The position numbers and the translations under genes are program-made. From assembly GCA_002384935.1 (NCBI GenBank), contig DGCD01000010.1, positions 62,001 through 126,000 on the forward strand: DNA of 64,000 nucleotides. Direction: 5' to 3'. Source of the DNA: Pusillimonas sp. UBA3987. Its GTDB lineage: Bacteria; Pseudomonadota; Gammaproteobacteria; Burkholderiales; Burkholderiaceae_B. The notes beneath the pieces were generated by a model. That model did not search any database. It was not told the origin of the DNA and saw only the letters and a program-made list of their open reading frames with translations. Below, piece by piece: positions 32,918 through 41,290 of the stretch (positions are counted from its first letter, which is position 1; each line of letters starts with the position of its first letter).

Positions 32918-33313
32918 ATGAACGTTCAATTAAATCCTTACTTGCGGTATACGGCTTCGGCTTCCTTAATCGGTCTTATTGTGTTGTGTGTGGGATGGGA
33001 ATTGTTTTGGGCGCCTATCCGCCCGGGCGGTTCATATCTGGTGTTGAAGGCCATCCCCTTATTGTTGCCTTTGCGCGGTGTATTGAAAGGCAATGTGTAC
33101 ACCATGCAATGGGCCAGCATGCTGATTCTTCTTTATTTCATGGAAGGGGTTGTACGGGCCTATTCCGATCCCAACGCCGCGTCGGCCATGTTGGCCGGTC
33201 TTGAGATTCTTTTGTCCTTCGTCTTTTACGTATGCGCTCTGATGTATTTGCGCCCGGCAAAGAAAGCAGCTCAGGCGGCCAAGAAAGCAGCAAAAGCAAA
33301 GGGGGCAGAATGA
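32918..33313 (+). CDS. DUF2069 family membrane protein
   Basis: A 131-aa inner-membrane protein with four hydrophobic helices, starting MNVQLNPYLRYTASASLIG at 32918. Its LKAIPLLLPLRGVLKG and LYFMEGVVRAYSD segments are characteristic of the DUF2069 family, which has no known function. The C-terminal tail is lysine- and alanine-rich (KKAAQAAKKAAKAKG). Its TGA overlaps the ATG of selO (ATGA), so translation of selO is probably coupled to it. Confidence 0.83.
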   Translation: MNVQLNPYLRYTASASLIGLIVLCVGWELFWAPIRPGGSYLVLKAIPLLLPLRGVLKGNVYTMQWASMLILLYFMEGVVRAYSDPNAASAMLAGLEILLSFVFYVCALMYLRPAKKAAQAAKKAAKAKGAE

Positions 33314-34794
33314 GTACCAGACCTTTCGACAATCTGCATGTTGAAAATTCGTTTGCCGATGTATTGCCGGCACACTTTTATACGCGCCTGGAGACCCAGG
33401 CATTAACGAACCCGCGGCTGTTGCACGTAAATACCGATGTTGCGAAGTTGTTGGGCTTGTCTGAGTCCGCGCTTCAGAGCCCGGAATTCCTCGATGTGTT
33501 TTCCGGCTCATGCCCTTTGCCCGGGGGTAAAACGCTGGCTGCCGTATACAGTGGGCACCAGTTTGGCGTTTGGGCGGGGCAATTGGGTGATGGTCGCGCG
33601 CATTTGTTGGGCGAGATTGTTACCGACGAAGGACCTCAGGAGTTGCAGTTGAAAGGCTCGGGCTTGACGCCGTATTCGCGCATGGGAGACGGCCGTGCGG
33701 TTGTGCGTTCTTCGGTGCGTGAGTATCTTGCAGGAGAGGCCATGGCCGGCCTGGGCATTCCGACCACCCGTGCATTGTCGCTGGTGGTGGCCGATGACCC
33801 CGTGTACAGGGAAACCCAGGAAACAGCGGCGGTGGTCGCGCGGGTGGCGCCGACGTTTGTGCGTTTCGGCACCTTTGAACATTGGGCGCAGGCTCCCGAA
33901 AGCCTCAAGCTTTTGCTTCGGTATGTGGTACCGCGTTTTTTTCCTCAATGCCTGGCCGCAGAGGAGTCGGCCCTGTCCGATTTGAGTCATGACACGATTT
34001 TACGATTCCTGCATGAAGTGGTAGTGAAATCGGCGCGTTTGATGGCCGATTGGCAAACCGTGGGTTTCTGTCACGGCGTCATGAATACCGACAACATGTC
34101 GATCCTGGGCATTACCCTGGACTACGGGCCTTACGGGTTCATGGACGGCTTTCAGATCAATCATGTCTGCAACCATACAGATACGCATGGCCGCTATGCC
34201 TGGAATGTTCAGCCGTCGGTGATGCACTGGAACCTTTACCGGCTGGCCAGCAGCTTGACGGCGCTGGGCCTGGAGCCCGATGAGCTTAAAACGCAGTTGC
34301 AGGCCTATGAAGAGGCCTTTCTAAGTGCTTATCAAGGTAATCTTGTGCGCAAGTTCGGCTGGCTGTCCTGGCACGAACAGGATCAGGAGCTGGTGGACGA
34401 ATGGTGGCGCCTGCTGCACAGCCAATCAGCAGATTTCACGCTGAGCTTTCGTCGCTTGGCGAGCGCCCTTGATCAGCCTGAATCTTTTCTGGCGTTGTTT
34501 GAGGATCCCGCCCCGGCACGCGAGTGGCTGGAACAGTACAGGCAGCGAGTGCAGTTCGAAGGGCGCAGCCAGGCCGATCGCGTCACGCAAATGCTTTCGG
34601 CGAATCCGCTGTATGTGTTGCGTAATCATCTGGCGCAACAAGCCATTGATGCGGCAGAGCAAAACGACGCTTCGGTTATTGATGACCTGATGGCCGTGTT
34701 GCGCGATCCTTATACAGAGCGGCCCGGGTTCGAGGCGTATGCCGAGCCGGCCCCGGAGTGGGCGCGACACCTTGAGGTCAGTTGCTCTTCTTGA
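33310..34794 (+). CDS. selO: Protein adenylyltransferase SelO (YdiU/UPF0061)
   Basis: Pseudokinase-fold enzyme that transfers AMP to hydroxyl side chains of proteins and is linked to the oxidative stress response. The 494-aa protein starts at 33310, overlapping the DUF2069 stop. Signature parts are YSGHQFGVWAGQLGDGRA, LKGSGLTPYSRMGDGRAV, the catalytic loop MNTDNMS and the DFG-equivalent LDYGPYGFMDGF. It ends CSS, so a cysteine stands third from the end, where animal SelO has selenocysteine. The C-terminal cysteine forms a redox-sensitive disulfide in E. coli SelO. Confidence 0.94.
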   Translation: MSTRPFDNLHVENSFADVLPAHFYTRLETQALTNPRLLHVNTDVAKLLGLSESALQSPEFLDVFSGSCPLPGGKTLAAVYSGHQFGVWAGQLGDGRAHLLGEIVTDEGPQELQLKGSGLTPYSRMGDGRAVVRSSVREYLAGEAMAGLGIPTTRALSLVVADDPVYRETQETAAVVARVAPTFVRFGTFEHWAQAPESLKLLLRYVVPRFFPQCLAAEESALSDLSHDTILRFLHEVVVKSARLMADWQTVGFCHGVMNTDNMSILGITLDYGPYGFMDGFQINHVCNHTDTHGRYAWNVQPSVMHWNLYRLASSLTALGLEPDELKTQLQAYEEAFLSAYQGNLVRKFGWLSWHEQDQELVDEWWRLLHSQSADFTLSFRRLASALDQPESFLALFEDPAPAREWLEQYRQRVQFEGRSQADRVTQMLSANPLYVLRNHLAQQAIDAAEQNDASVIDDLMAVLRDPYTERPGFEAYAEPAPEWARHLEVSCSS

Positions 34795-34842
34795 TGCGAT
34801 AATCACGTTTTAATGTGTTTATTATTTTCGTGACTGGACATT

Positions 34843-35901
34843 ATGTCGGGCAATACTCTTGGAAAACTGTTTTGCGTTTCAAACTTTGGTGAGTCGCATG
34901 GCCCGGCCATTGGCGCGGTGATAGATGGCTGCCCTCCGGGGCTGTCGTTGTCGGAGGCGGATATACAGGCCGAACTAAACCGTCGCCGGCCTGGTACGTC
35001 GCGTCATGTCACGCAGCGTAAAGAGCCGGACACCGTCGAGATCCTGTCGGGCGTATACAACGGGACGACGACAGGCACCCCGATTGGCCTGCTGATTCGT
35101 AATACCGATGCTCGCAGTAAAGACTACAGCAATATCGAGGACACCTTCCGGCCCGGGCATGCCGACTACGCCTATTGGCGCAAGTATGAACACCGGGATC
35201 CGCGCGGTGGCGGTCGTTCGTCGGCCCGTCTTACCGCACCCACTGTGGCTGCCGGCGCCATTGCCAGGAAGTGGTTGGCACAAACATTCGGGATTCAGGT
35301 TCGCGGCTACATGAGCCAACTGGGTGAGATTCCCATTCCTTTCGTGAACTGGGAGTACGTGGCGCAGAATCCGTTTTTCGCGCCCAACGCCGATCTGGTT
35401 CCCGAGCTTGAGGCTTATATGGATCAGTTGCGGCGTGACGGCGATTCGATAGGCGCGCGTATCGAGGTCGTGGCCGAGAACGTGCCGGCCGGTTGGGGTG
35501 AGCCAATCTACGATCGGCTGGATGCCGACATTGCCCACGCCATGATGGGATTGAATGCCGTAAAAGGCGTATCGATTGGCGCTGGTTTTGATGCAATTAC
35601 GCAGCGGGGGTCAGTGCACGGGGATGAAATCACACCTGAAGGATTTGTGGGCAACAATGCCGGCGGTGTACTGGGCGGCGTTTCGTCAGGCCAGCCGCTC
35701 ACGGTGTCTTTGGCAATCAAGCCAACGTCCAGCATCCGGGTCATGCGACGTTCGGTCAATCGTGCCAATGAGCCTGTTGAGGTTCAAACGCTGGGGCGTC
35801 ATGACCCGTGTGTGGGCATTCGTGCCACGCCGATTGCAGAAGCCTTGTTGGCAGTTGTATTAATGGATCATGCTTTGCGACATCGGGCGCAGTGTGGCTA
35901 A
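34843..35901 (+). CDS. aroC: Chorismate synthase
   Basis: Converts EPSP to chorismate, the last step of the shikimate pathway, with reduced FMN. At 352 aa it has normal length. Family signatures are FGESHGPAIGAVIDGCPPG (residues 15-33), RPGHADYAYW, and RGGGRSSARLTAPTVAAGA, which carries conserved FMN and substrate contacts. It stands 48 bp after selO in the same direction; that gap shows no terminator. Downstream lies the M48 peptidase gene. Confidence 0.97.
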   Translation: MSGNTLGKLFCVSNFGESHGPAIGAVIDGCPPGLSLSEADIQAELNRRRPGTSRHVTQRKEPDTVEILSGVYNGTTTGTPIGLLIRNTDARSKDYSNIEDTFRPGHADYAYWRKYEHRDPRGGGRSSARLTAPTVAAGAIARKWLAQTFGIQVRGYMSQLGEIPIPFVNWEYVAQNPFFAPNADLVPELEAYMDQLRRDGDSIGARIEVVAENVPAGWGEPIYDRLDADIAHAMMGLNAVKGVSIGAGFDAITQRGSVHGDEITPEGFVGNNAGGVLGGVSSGQPLTVSLAIKPTSSIRVMRRSVNRANEPVEVQTLGRHDPCVGIRATPIAEALLAVVLMDHALRHRAQCG

Positions 35902-35968
35902 TGTCATTGCGTCGTGGTCAGCCAGGTAAATTTTATGTATTAATGAAAGTTCGGGCCGGGAGTTTGTC

Positions 35969-36802
35969 ATGGGCAAGTTAAAGTTCAATCGTTTATTCAG
36001 CGCAGCGGCACTGGCCGCGACGTTGCTGGTTTCCGGCTGTGCCAGCGTGCAAACCACGCAGTCCGGCGCGGTGGGTGTCGAGCGTCAACAATATATGTCG
36101 GGGCTGGTGTCGGAGCAGGCTTTGGAACAAGAGGCTGCAGCGCAGTACGACAGCCTGTTGTCACAGGCTCGGGCCCAGGGAAAGCTGGACTCCAATGCCG
36201 CTCAAACACGCCGTGTTCAGGATATTGCTAAACGCCTGACTGCCCAGGCTGGTGTATTTCGCCCTGATGCCGCCCAATGGAACTGGGAAGTGCATGTGCT
36301 GAACGATGATCAGGTGAATGCCTGGTGTATGCCGGGTGGCAAGATTGCGGTTTACAGTGGCCTGATTAATCGTTTGAATCCAACCGACGATGAGCTGGCT
36401 GCCGTCATCGGGCATGAAATTGCGCATGCTTTACGCGAGCATTCCCGCGAGCAGGTTTCCCAGCAGATGGCCACGCAGATGGGGTTGTCGGTGTTGGCGG
36501 CAGTGACGGGCAATCAGGCTTCGGCAGACCTGGGTAATGCCTTAACAAACGTGATGTTCACGTTGCCCAATAGCCGCACTCATGAAACCGAAGCAGATCG
36601 AATCGGCACGGAATTGGCTGCGCGAGCGGGCTACAACCCCAATGCCGCCGTCACTTTATGGCAGAAAATGGCCAAGCTCGACCGTGGCGAGGCGCCACCG
36701 GAGTTTCTATCGACTCACCCCTCTCCCGACAGCCGTATTCAGGATTTGAAAGTGATAGCGAATCAGGTCATGCCTTTGTATGAGCAGAGTCAAAATCGAT
36801 AA
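35969..36802 (+). CDS. M48 family metalloprotease lipoprotein (LoiP/YggG-like)
   Basis: A 277-aa periplasmic zinc peptidase. The N-terminus is a lipoprotein signal with lipobox VSGC (Cys24, then Ala-Ser), so it is likely outer-membrane anchored. The zinc motif HEIAH is at residues 149-153 with the third ligand Glu208 in HETEAD, and THPSPDSRIQ completes the M48 pattern. E. coli LoiP, a relative, cleaves Phe-Phe sites and needs BepA-type partners. The start has GGGAG upstream. It is on its own between aroC and the leu genes. LoiP identity is not certain against other M48C members. Confidence 0.87.
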   Translation: MGKLKFNRLFSAAALAATLLVSGCASVQTTQSGAVGVERQQYMSGLVSEQALEQEAAAQYDSLLSQARAQGKLDSNAAQTRRVQDIAKRLTAQAGVFRPDAAQWNWEVHVLNDDQVNAWCMPGGKIAVYSGLINRLNPTDDELAAVIGHEIAHALREHSREQVSQQMATQMGLSVLAAVTGNQASADLGNALTNVMFTLPNSRTHETEADRIGTELAARAGYNPNAAVTLWQKMAKLDRGEAPPEFLSTHPSPDSRIQDLKVIANQVMPLYEQSQNR

Positions 36803-36921
36803 CCGGACCAGCCGCAGACGGGTAGTTCCAATACCAGTATAAATTATCTTCTTGTACTAGCGTAAGACCTTGGCATAATAGGTTCATTGTCTTTTTTTTT
36901 TGATTTTCAGAGGGCACTATT

Positions 36922-38325
36922 ATGGCCGAAACCCTTTACGACAAATTGTGGAATGTCCACGTGGTGCATCAGGAGTCCGATGGCACCTGTTTACTTTATA
37001 TCGACCGGCAGCTTCTGCATGAAGTTACCAGCCCCCAGGCATTCGAGGGCTTGCAGCTGGCAGATCGCAAACCATGGCGAATCAGCGCCAATTTGGCGGT
37101 GGCCGATCACAACGTACCCACCACAGCGCGTGACCAGGGCATCAAGGATGAAATTTCCCGTATCCAGGTCGAGACGCTGGATGACAATTGCGAGAAATAC
37201 GGGATTACTGAATTTCGCATGAACGACATGCGTCAGGGCATTGTTCACGTCATTGGTCCTGAGCAGGGCGCAACGCTGCCGGGGATGACGGTGGTGTGCG
37301 GCGATTCCCACACCAGCACGCATGGTGCGGTAGCGGCGTTGGCGTTCGGTATCGGTACGTCTGAAGTAGAACACGCCATGGCAACACAAACCTTGCTCAT
37401 GAAAAAGAGCAAGAACATGTTGATTGAAGTCGATGGCGAGTTGCCTGCGGGTTGTTCGGCCAAAGATCTGGTGCTGTATATCATTGGTGAAATTGGTACG
37501 GCCGGGGCAACCGGTTATGCCATTGAGTTCGCCGGTAGTGCGGTACGAGACCTGTCTATCGAGGGGCGCATGACCGTGTGCAACATGGCGATTGAGGCAG
37601 GGGCCCGGTCCGGCATGGTGGCCGTGGATGATAAAACCGTTGATTATTTCCGTGATCGTCCTTATTCACCCACCGGTGAAATGTGGGATCAGGCCGTTGA
37701 GTACTGGCGCACCCTGCATTCCGACGAGGGGGCGCACTTCGATCGGGTGATCAATTTGAATGCGGCCGATGTGCAGCCCCAGGTCACGTGGGGTACTTCA
37801 CCGGAAATGGTCGTGCCCGTTTCGGGCAAGGTGCCTGATCCCGCGCAGGAAAAAGATCCGGTCAAGCGCAGCGGTATGGAAGGTGCCCTGAAGTATATGG
37901 GCCTTGAGCCCAATACCCCCATAACGGACATCAGACCCGATCGGATATTTATCGGCTCCTGTACCAATTCGCGTATTGAAGACATGCGTGCTGCAGCCGC
38001 TGTCGTGAAGGGCAAGAAGGTGGCGGCGAACATCAAGCAGGCGATGGTCGTGCCCGGTTCGGGTCTGGTCAAGCGTCAGGCAGAAAAAGAAGGCCTGGAT
38101 CAAATTTTTATCGACGCCGGATTTGAATGGCGTGAGCCGGGTTGCTCAATGTGTCTGGCCATGAACGCCGATCGTCTTGAACCAGGCGAGCGCGGTGCAT
38201 CAACTTCCAACCGTAATTTTGAAGGCCGTCAGGGGCAGGGTGGACGTTCGCATCTGGTGAGTCCCGCCATGGCGGCCGCGGCAGCGGTGGCCGGTCACTT
38301 TGTCGACGTTCGTCAATTCAGTTAA
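36922..38325 (+). CDS. leuC: 3-isopropylmalate dehydratase large subunit
   Basis: Catalytic [4Fe-4S] subunit of isopropylmalate isomerase in leucine synthesis, 467 aa. The cluster cysteines are in FIGSCTNSRIED and GCSMCLAMN, and GDSHTSTHGA is the aconitase-family histidine loop. The ATG at 36922 has agagg ten bases upstream. leuD follows 10 bp later, leuB 67 bp after that, so leuCDB is one unit, with leuA elsewhere. The cluster may depend on the isc genes at the window start. Confidence 0.97.
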   Translation: MAETLYDKLWNVHVVHQESDGTCLLYIDRQLLHEVTSPQAFEGLQLADRKPWRISANLAVADHNVPTTARDQGIKDEISRIQVETLDDNCEKYGITEFRMNDMRQGIVHVIGPEQGATLPGMTVVCGDSHTSTHGAVAALAFGIGTSEVEHAMATQTLLMKKSKNMLIEVDGELPAGCSAKDLVLYIIGEIGTAGATGYAIEFAGSAVRDLSIEGRMTVCNMAIEAGARSGMVAVDDKTVDYFRDRPYSPTGEMWDQAVEYWRTLHSDEGAHFDRVINLNAADVQPQVTWGTSPEMVVPVSGKVPDPAQEKDPVKRSGMEGALKYMGLEPNTPITDIRPDRIFIGSCTNSRIEDMRAAAAVVKGKKVAANIKQAMVVPGSGLVKRQAEKEGLDQIFIDAGFEWREPGCSMCLAMNADRLEPGERGASTSNRNFEGRQGQGGRSHLVSPAMAAAAAVAGHFVDVRQFS

Positions 38326-38335
38326 GGAGTAGATC

Positions 38336-38983
38336 ATGGAAGCTTTTACCACTCACAAGGGCCTGGTTGCCCCGCTTGACCGTGAGAACGTTGATACCGA
38401 TCTGATCATGCCCAAGCAGTTTTTGAAGTCGATACAAAGAACGGGGTTTGGCCCCAATCTGTTTGACACCCTGCGTTATCTCGATGTGGGCGAGCCTGGG
38501 ATGGACAACTCGAAGCGTCCGTTGAATCCGGATTTTTCCCTGAATCAGCCTCGCTACCAGGGGGCGTCAATCTTGCTGACGCGCAAGAATTTCGGCTGCG
38601 GTTCCAGCCGTGAGCATGCCCCCTGGGCGTTGCTGCAGTTTGGTTTCAGGGCCATTATTGCCCCTTCGTTTGCCGATATCTTTTTCAACAACTGTTTCAA
38701 GAATGGTTTGTTGCCTATTGTGCAGCCGGAGGCGGTGGTATCCGAGTTGTTCAGTGAGATGCAAGCGAATCCAGGGTATCAGCTCACTGTCGACCTCGAG
38801 ACGCAAACCATTACCAAACCCAATGGTGAAGCCTTGAGCTTCGACGTTGAGCCGTTCCGTAAGCATTGCCTGCTTAATGGTCTGGACGATATTGCCACGA
38901 CGCTGCAGAAGGCAGACAAAATTCGCGCCTTTGAGGCCGACCGCCTGGCCCGCTTTCCATGGCTCGAAGGTCTGCCCAGTTAA
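38336..38983 (+). CDS. leuD: 3-isopropylmalate dehydratase small subunit
   Basis: Small subunit that completes the isopropylmalate isomerase active site, 215 aa. It has the swivel-domain motifs DRENVDTDLIMPKQFL and FGCGSSREHAPWAL, which position substrate carboxylates. It starts 10 bp after leuC with aaggag eight bases upstream. The long-type LeuD (over 200 aa) is the bacterial partner of separate LeuC, not the archaeal short type. Confidence 0.97.
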   Translation: MEAFTTHKGLVAPLDRENVDTDLIMPKQFLKSIQRTGFGPNLFDTLRYLDVGEPGMDNSKRPLNPDFSLNQPRYQGASILLTRKNFGCGSSREHAPWALLQFGFRAIIAPSFADIFFNNCFKNGLLPIVQPEAVVSELFSEMQANPGYQLTVDLETQTITKPNGEALSFDVEPFRKHCLLNGLDDIATTLQKADKIRAFEADRLARFPWLEGLPS

Positions 38984-39050
38984 TAGTGTTGGCTGAGCCG
39001 CTGCTTTTTTGTTTAATACAGATTGAACCAGAACTCCCAGAGAATCCAGA

Positions 39051-40127
39051 ATGACCCGAAAGATAGCTGTTTTACCCGGTGATGGCATCGGCCCTGAAAT
39101 TATTGACCAGGCCCTGCGTGTTTTAAGTGCATTGAATCTTGACCTGGCTTTTGAAACGCAACCTGTTGGGGGAGCGGCTTATGCACAGCATGGTCATCCC
39201 TTGCCGCCGGCCACCCTGGAGCTGGCAAAAAGTGCCGATGCCATTCTGTTCGGCGCAGTGGGCGACTGGAAATATGACACCCTTGCGCGTGAACATCGGC
39301 CGGAACAGGCTATTTTGGGTTTGCGCAAGGCGTTGGGCTTGTTCGCTAATTTGCGTCCGGCGATTTTGTACGCAGAGTTGGCCAATGCCTCTTCTTTAAA
39401 GCCGGAGGTGGTGGCCGGTCTGGATATTCTGATTGTTCGCGAATTAACCGGCGATATTTACTTTGGCAGCCCTCGGGGTGTGCGCGAGGCGCCGGAAGGG
39501 CCCTTTAAAGGCGAACGGCAAGGCTTCGACACAATGCTTTATACCGAACCCGAGGTACGTCGCATTGCCCACGTGGGGTTTCAGGCAGCGCGCAAACGCA
39601 ATAAGAAACTATGCAGTGTCGATAAGGCCAATGTGCTGGAAACTTCGCAGTTTTGGCGCGACATCATGATTGATGTAGCCAAATCTTATCCCGACGTCGA
39701 GTTGACTCATATGTATGTCGATAATGCGGCGATGCAATTGGTGCGCGCGCCCAAGGCATTCGACGTTATCGTTACAGGCAATCTGTTTGGCGACATCCTG
39801 TCCGACGAGGCCTCAATGCTGACAGGCTCCATTGGCATGTTGCCATCGGCCTCGCTGAATGAGTCGAATCAGGGCTTGTATGAGCCCAGCCATGGCTCGG
39901 CTCCCGATATCGCGGGCCAGAATATTGCCAATCCTTTGGCCACTATTTTGTCGGCCGCCATGATGCTTCGTTATTCGCTCAATGCCGATGAGCAGGCTGC
40001 TCGAATTGAGGCTGCTGTGCAGTCGGTATTGAAACAGGGTTTGCGTACGCTGGATATCCATGAGGAAGGCACCACACGTGTTTCTACGTCGGAAATGGGC
40101 GATGCCGTGCTTAAGGCGTTAAAATAA
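39051..40127 (+). CDS. leuB: 3-isopropylmalate dehydrogenase
   Basis: NAD-dependent oxidative decarboxylase of leucine synthesis, 358 aa. Features: LPGDGIGPEI at the N-terminus, the substrate-binding VRELTGDIYFG, YVDNAAMQL, VTGNLFGDILSDEASML (metal aspartates) and the NAD-binding EPSHGSAPDIAGQNIANP, typical of LeuB rather than isocitrate dehydrogenase. It follows leuD in the leuCDB operon and is followed by asd after about 30 bp. Confidence 0.97.
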   Translation: MTRKIAVLPGDGIGPEIIDQALRVLSALNLDLAFETQPVGGAAYAQHGHPLPPATLELAKSADAILFGAVGDWKYDTLAREHRPEQAILGLRKALGLFANLRPAILYAELANASSLKPEVVAGLDILIVRELTGDIYFGSPRGVREAPEGPFKGERQGFDTMLYTEPEVRRIAHVGFQAARKRNKKLCSVDKANVLETSQFWRDIMIDVAKSYPDVELTHMYVDNAAMQLVRAPKAFDVIVTGNLFGDILSDEASMLTGSIGMLPSASLNESNQGLYEPSHGSAPDIAGQNIANPLATILSAAMMLRYSLNADEQAARIEAAVQSVLKQGLRTLDIHEEGTTRVSTSEMGDAVLKALK

Positions 40128-40158
40128 TCGCTTGTTTCTTAAATAGACAGTGATTTTT

Positions 40159-41289
40159 ATGACCCAATCAGTAGGCTTAGTCGGTTGGCGTGGCATGGTG
40201 GGCTCAGTGCTCATGCAGCGCATGCGCGACGAAAATGATTTTTCTTTGTTCAATCCGGTGTTTTTTTCAACCAGCAACGCGGGTGGGAAAGCACCGGCCT
40301 GGGCCGATGGTGCCGGGCCTTTGCAGGATGCCTACGATATCGAGGCGCTCAAGAAGCTACCCATTATCGTAACGGCTCAAGGCGGCGATTACACCACCAA
40401 GGTGCAGGGGCAACTGCGCGATGCCGGGTGGGATGGCGTTTGGATTGATGCCGCCAGCACATTGCGTATGGCCGAGGATGCCATTATTGTGCTCGATCCG
40501 GTGAATCGGCCCGTTATCGATGCGGCAATGAAACGGGGAGTAAAGAACTTTGTGGGTGGCAATTGCACCGTTAGTTGCATGCTCATGGGTTTGGCCGGGT
40601 TGTTCAACAAAGATCTGGTTGAATGGATGACCAGCATGACTTACCAGGCTGCGTCGGGTGGCGGCGCGCAGCACATGCGCGAGTTGCTCACCCAGTTCGG
40701 CACCATCAATCAGTCGGTCAAGTCGTTACTCGACGATCCGGCGTCGGCCATTCTTGAAATAGACCGGGGCGTGCTTGAAGTGCAAAAGGATCCCGGTTTG
40801 CCTCGTGAGCAATTCCAGGTACCCCTGGCCGGTAGCCTGATTCCCTGGATCGACCGTGATCTGGGAAATGGTGTGTCTCGCGAAGAATGGAAAGCAGAGG
40901 CTGAAACCAACAAAATTCTGGGCCGTGGCGAAACATTTGGTACCGAGCCAACACGTATCGACGGCTTGTGCGTCCGAATTGGTGCCATGCGTTGCCATAG
41001 CCAGGCGTTAACGATTCGGTTGAAGAAAGACGTGCCCTTGGATGAAATCTCCGATATTATTCGCGATGGCTCCAAATGGGCCAAAGTCGTACCCAACGAG
41101 AAAGAGGCCACCATGCGTGACCTTACCCCGGTTGCGGTTACGGGTACGCTCGATATTCCGGTAGGGCGCTTGCGCAAAATGTCCATGGGGTCAGAGTACC
41201 TCAGTGCCTTTACCGTAGGTGACCAACTTCTTTGGGGCGCTGCCGAACCATTGCGTCGTATGCTGCGTATTACTCTGGGCGAACTTTAA
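40159..41289 (+). CDS. asd: Aspartate-semialdehyde dehydrogenase
   Basis: NADPH enzyme making aspartate semialdehyde for lysine, threonine, methionine and diaminopimelate. The ATG at 40159 (376 aa, MTQSVGLVGWRGMVGSVLM) fits other Burkholderiales; an in-frame GTG lies three codons before. The active-site cysteine is Cys136 in GGNCTVSCML. The general base histidine is in IGAMRCHSQAL. It is downstream of leuB, and fimV starts one base after its stop, an arrangement (leuB-asd-fimV-truA-trpF) common in the order. Confidence 0.96.
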   Translation: MTQSVGLVGWRGMVGSVLMQRMRDENDFSLFNPVFFSTSNAGGKAPAWADGAGPLQDAYDIEALKKLPIIVTAQGGDYTTKVQGQLRDAGWDGVWIDAASTLRMAEDAIIVLDPVNRPVIDAAMKRGVKNFVGGNCTVSCMLMGLAGLFNKDLVEWMTSMTYQAASGGGAQHMRELLTQFGTINQSVKSLLDDPASAILEIDRGVLEVQKDPGLPREQFQVPLAGSLIPWIDRDLGNGVSREEWKAEAETNKILGRGETFGTEPTRIDGLCVRIGAMRCHSQALTIRLKKDVPLDEISDIIRDGSKWAKVVPNEKEATMRDLTPVAVTGTLDIPVGRLRKMSMGSEYLSAFTVGDQLLWGAAEPLRRMLRITLGEL

Positions 41290-41290
41290 T

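Noticed and set aside
36803..36921. Promoter of leuCDB
   Set aside because: CATAAT near 36873 has only a poor -35 at acceptable distance; several alternatives are equally weak.
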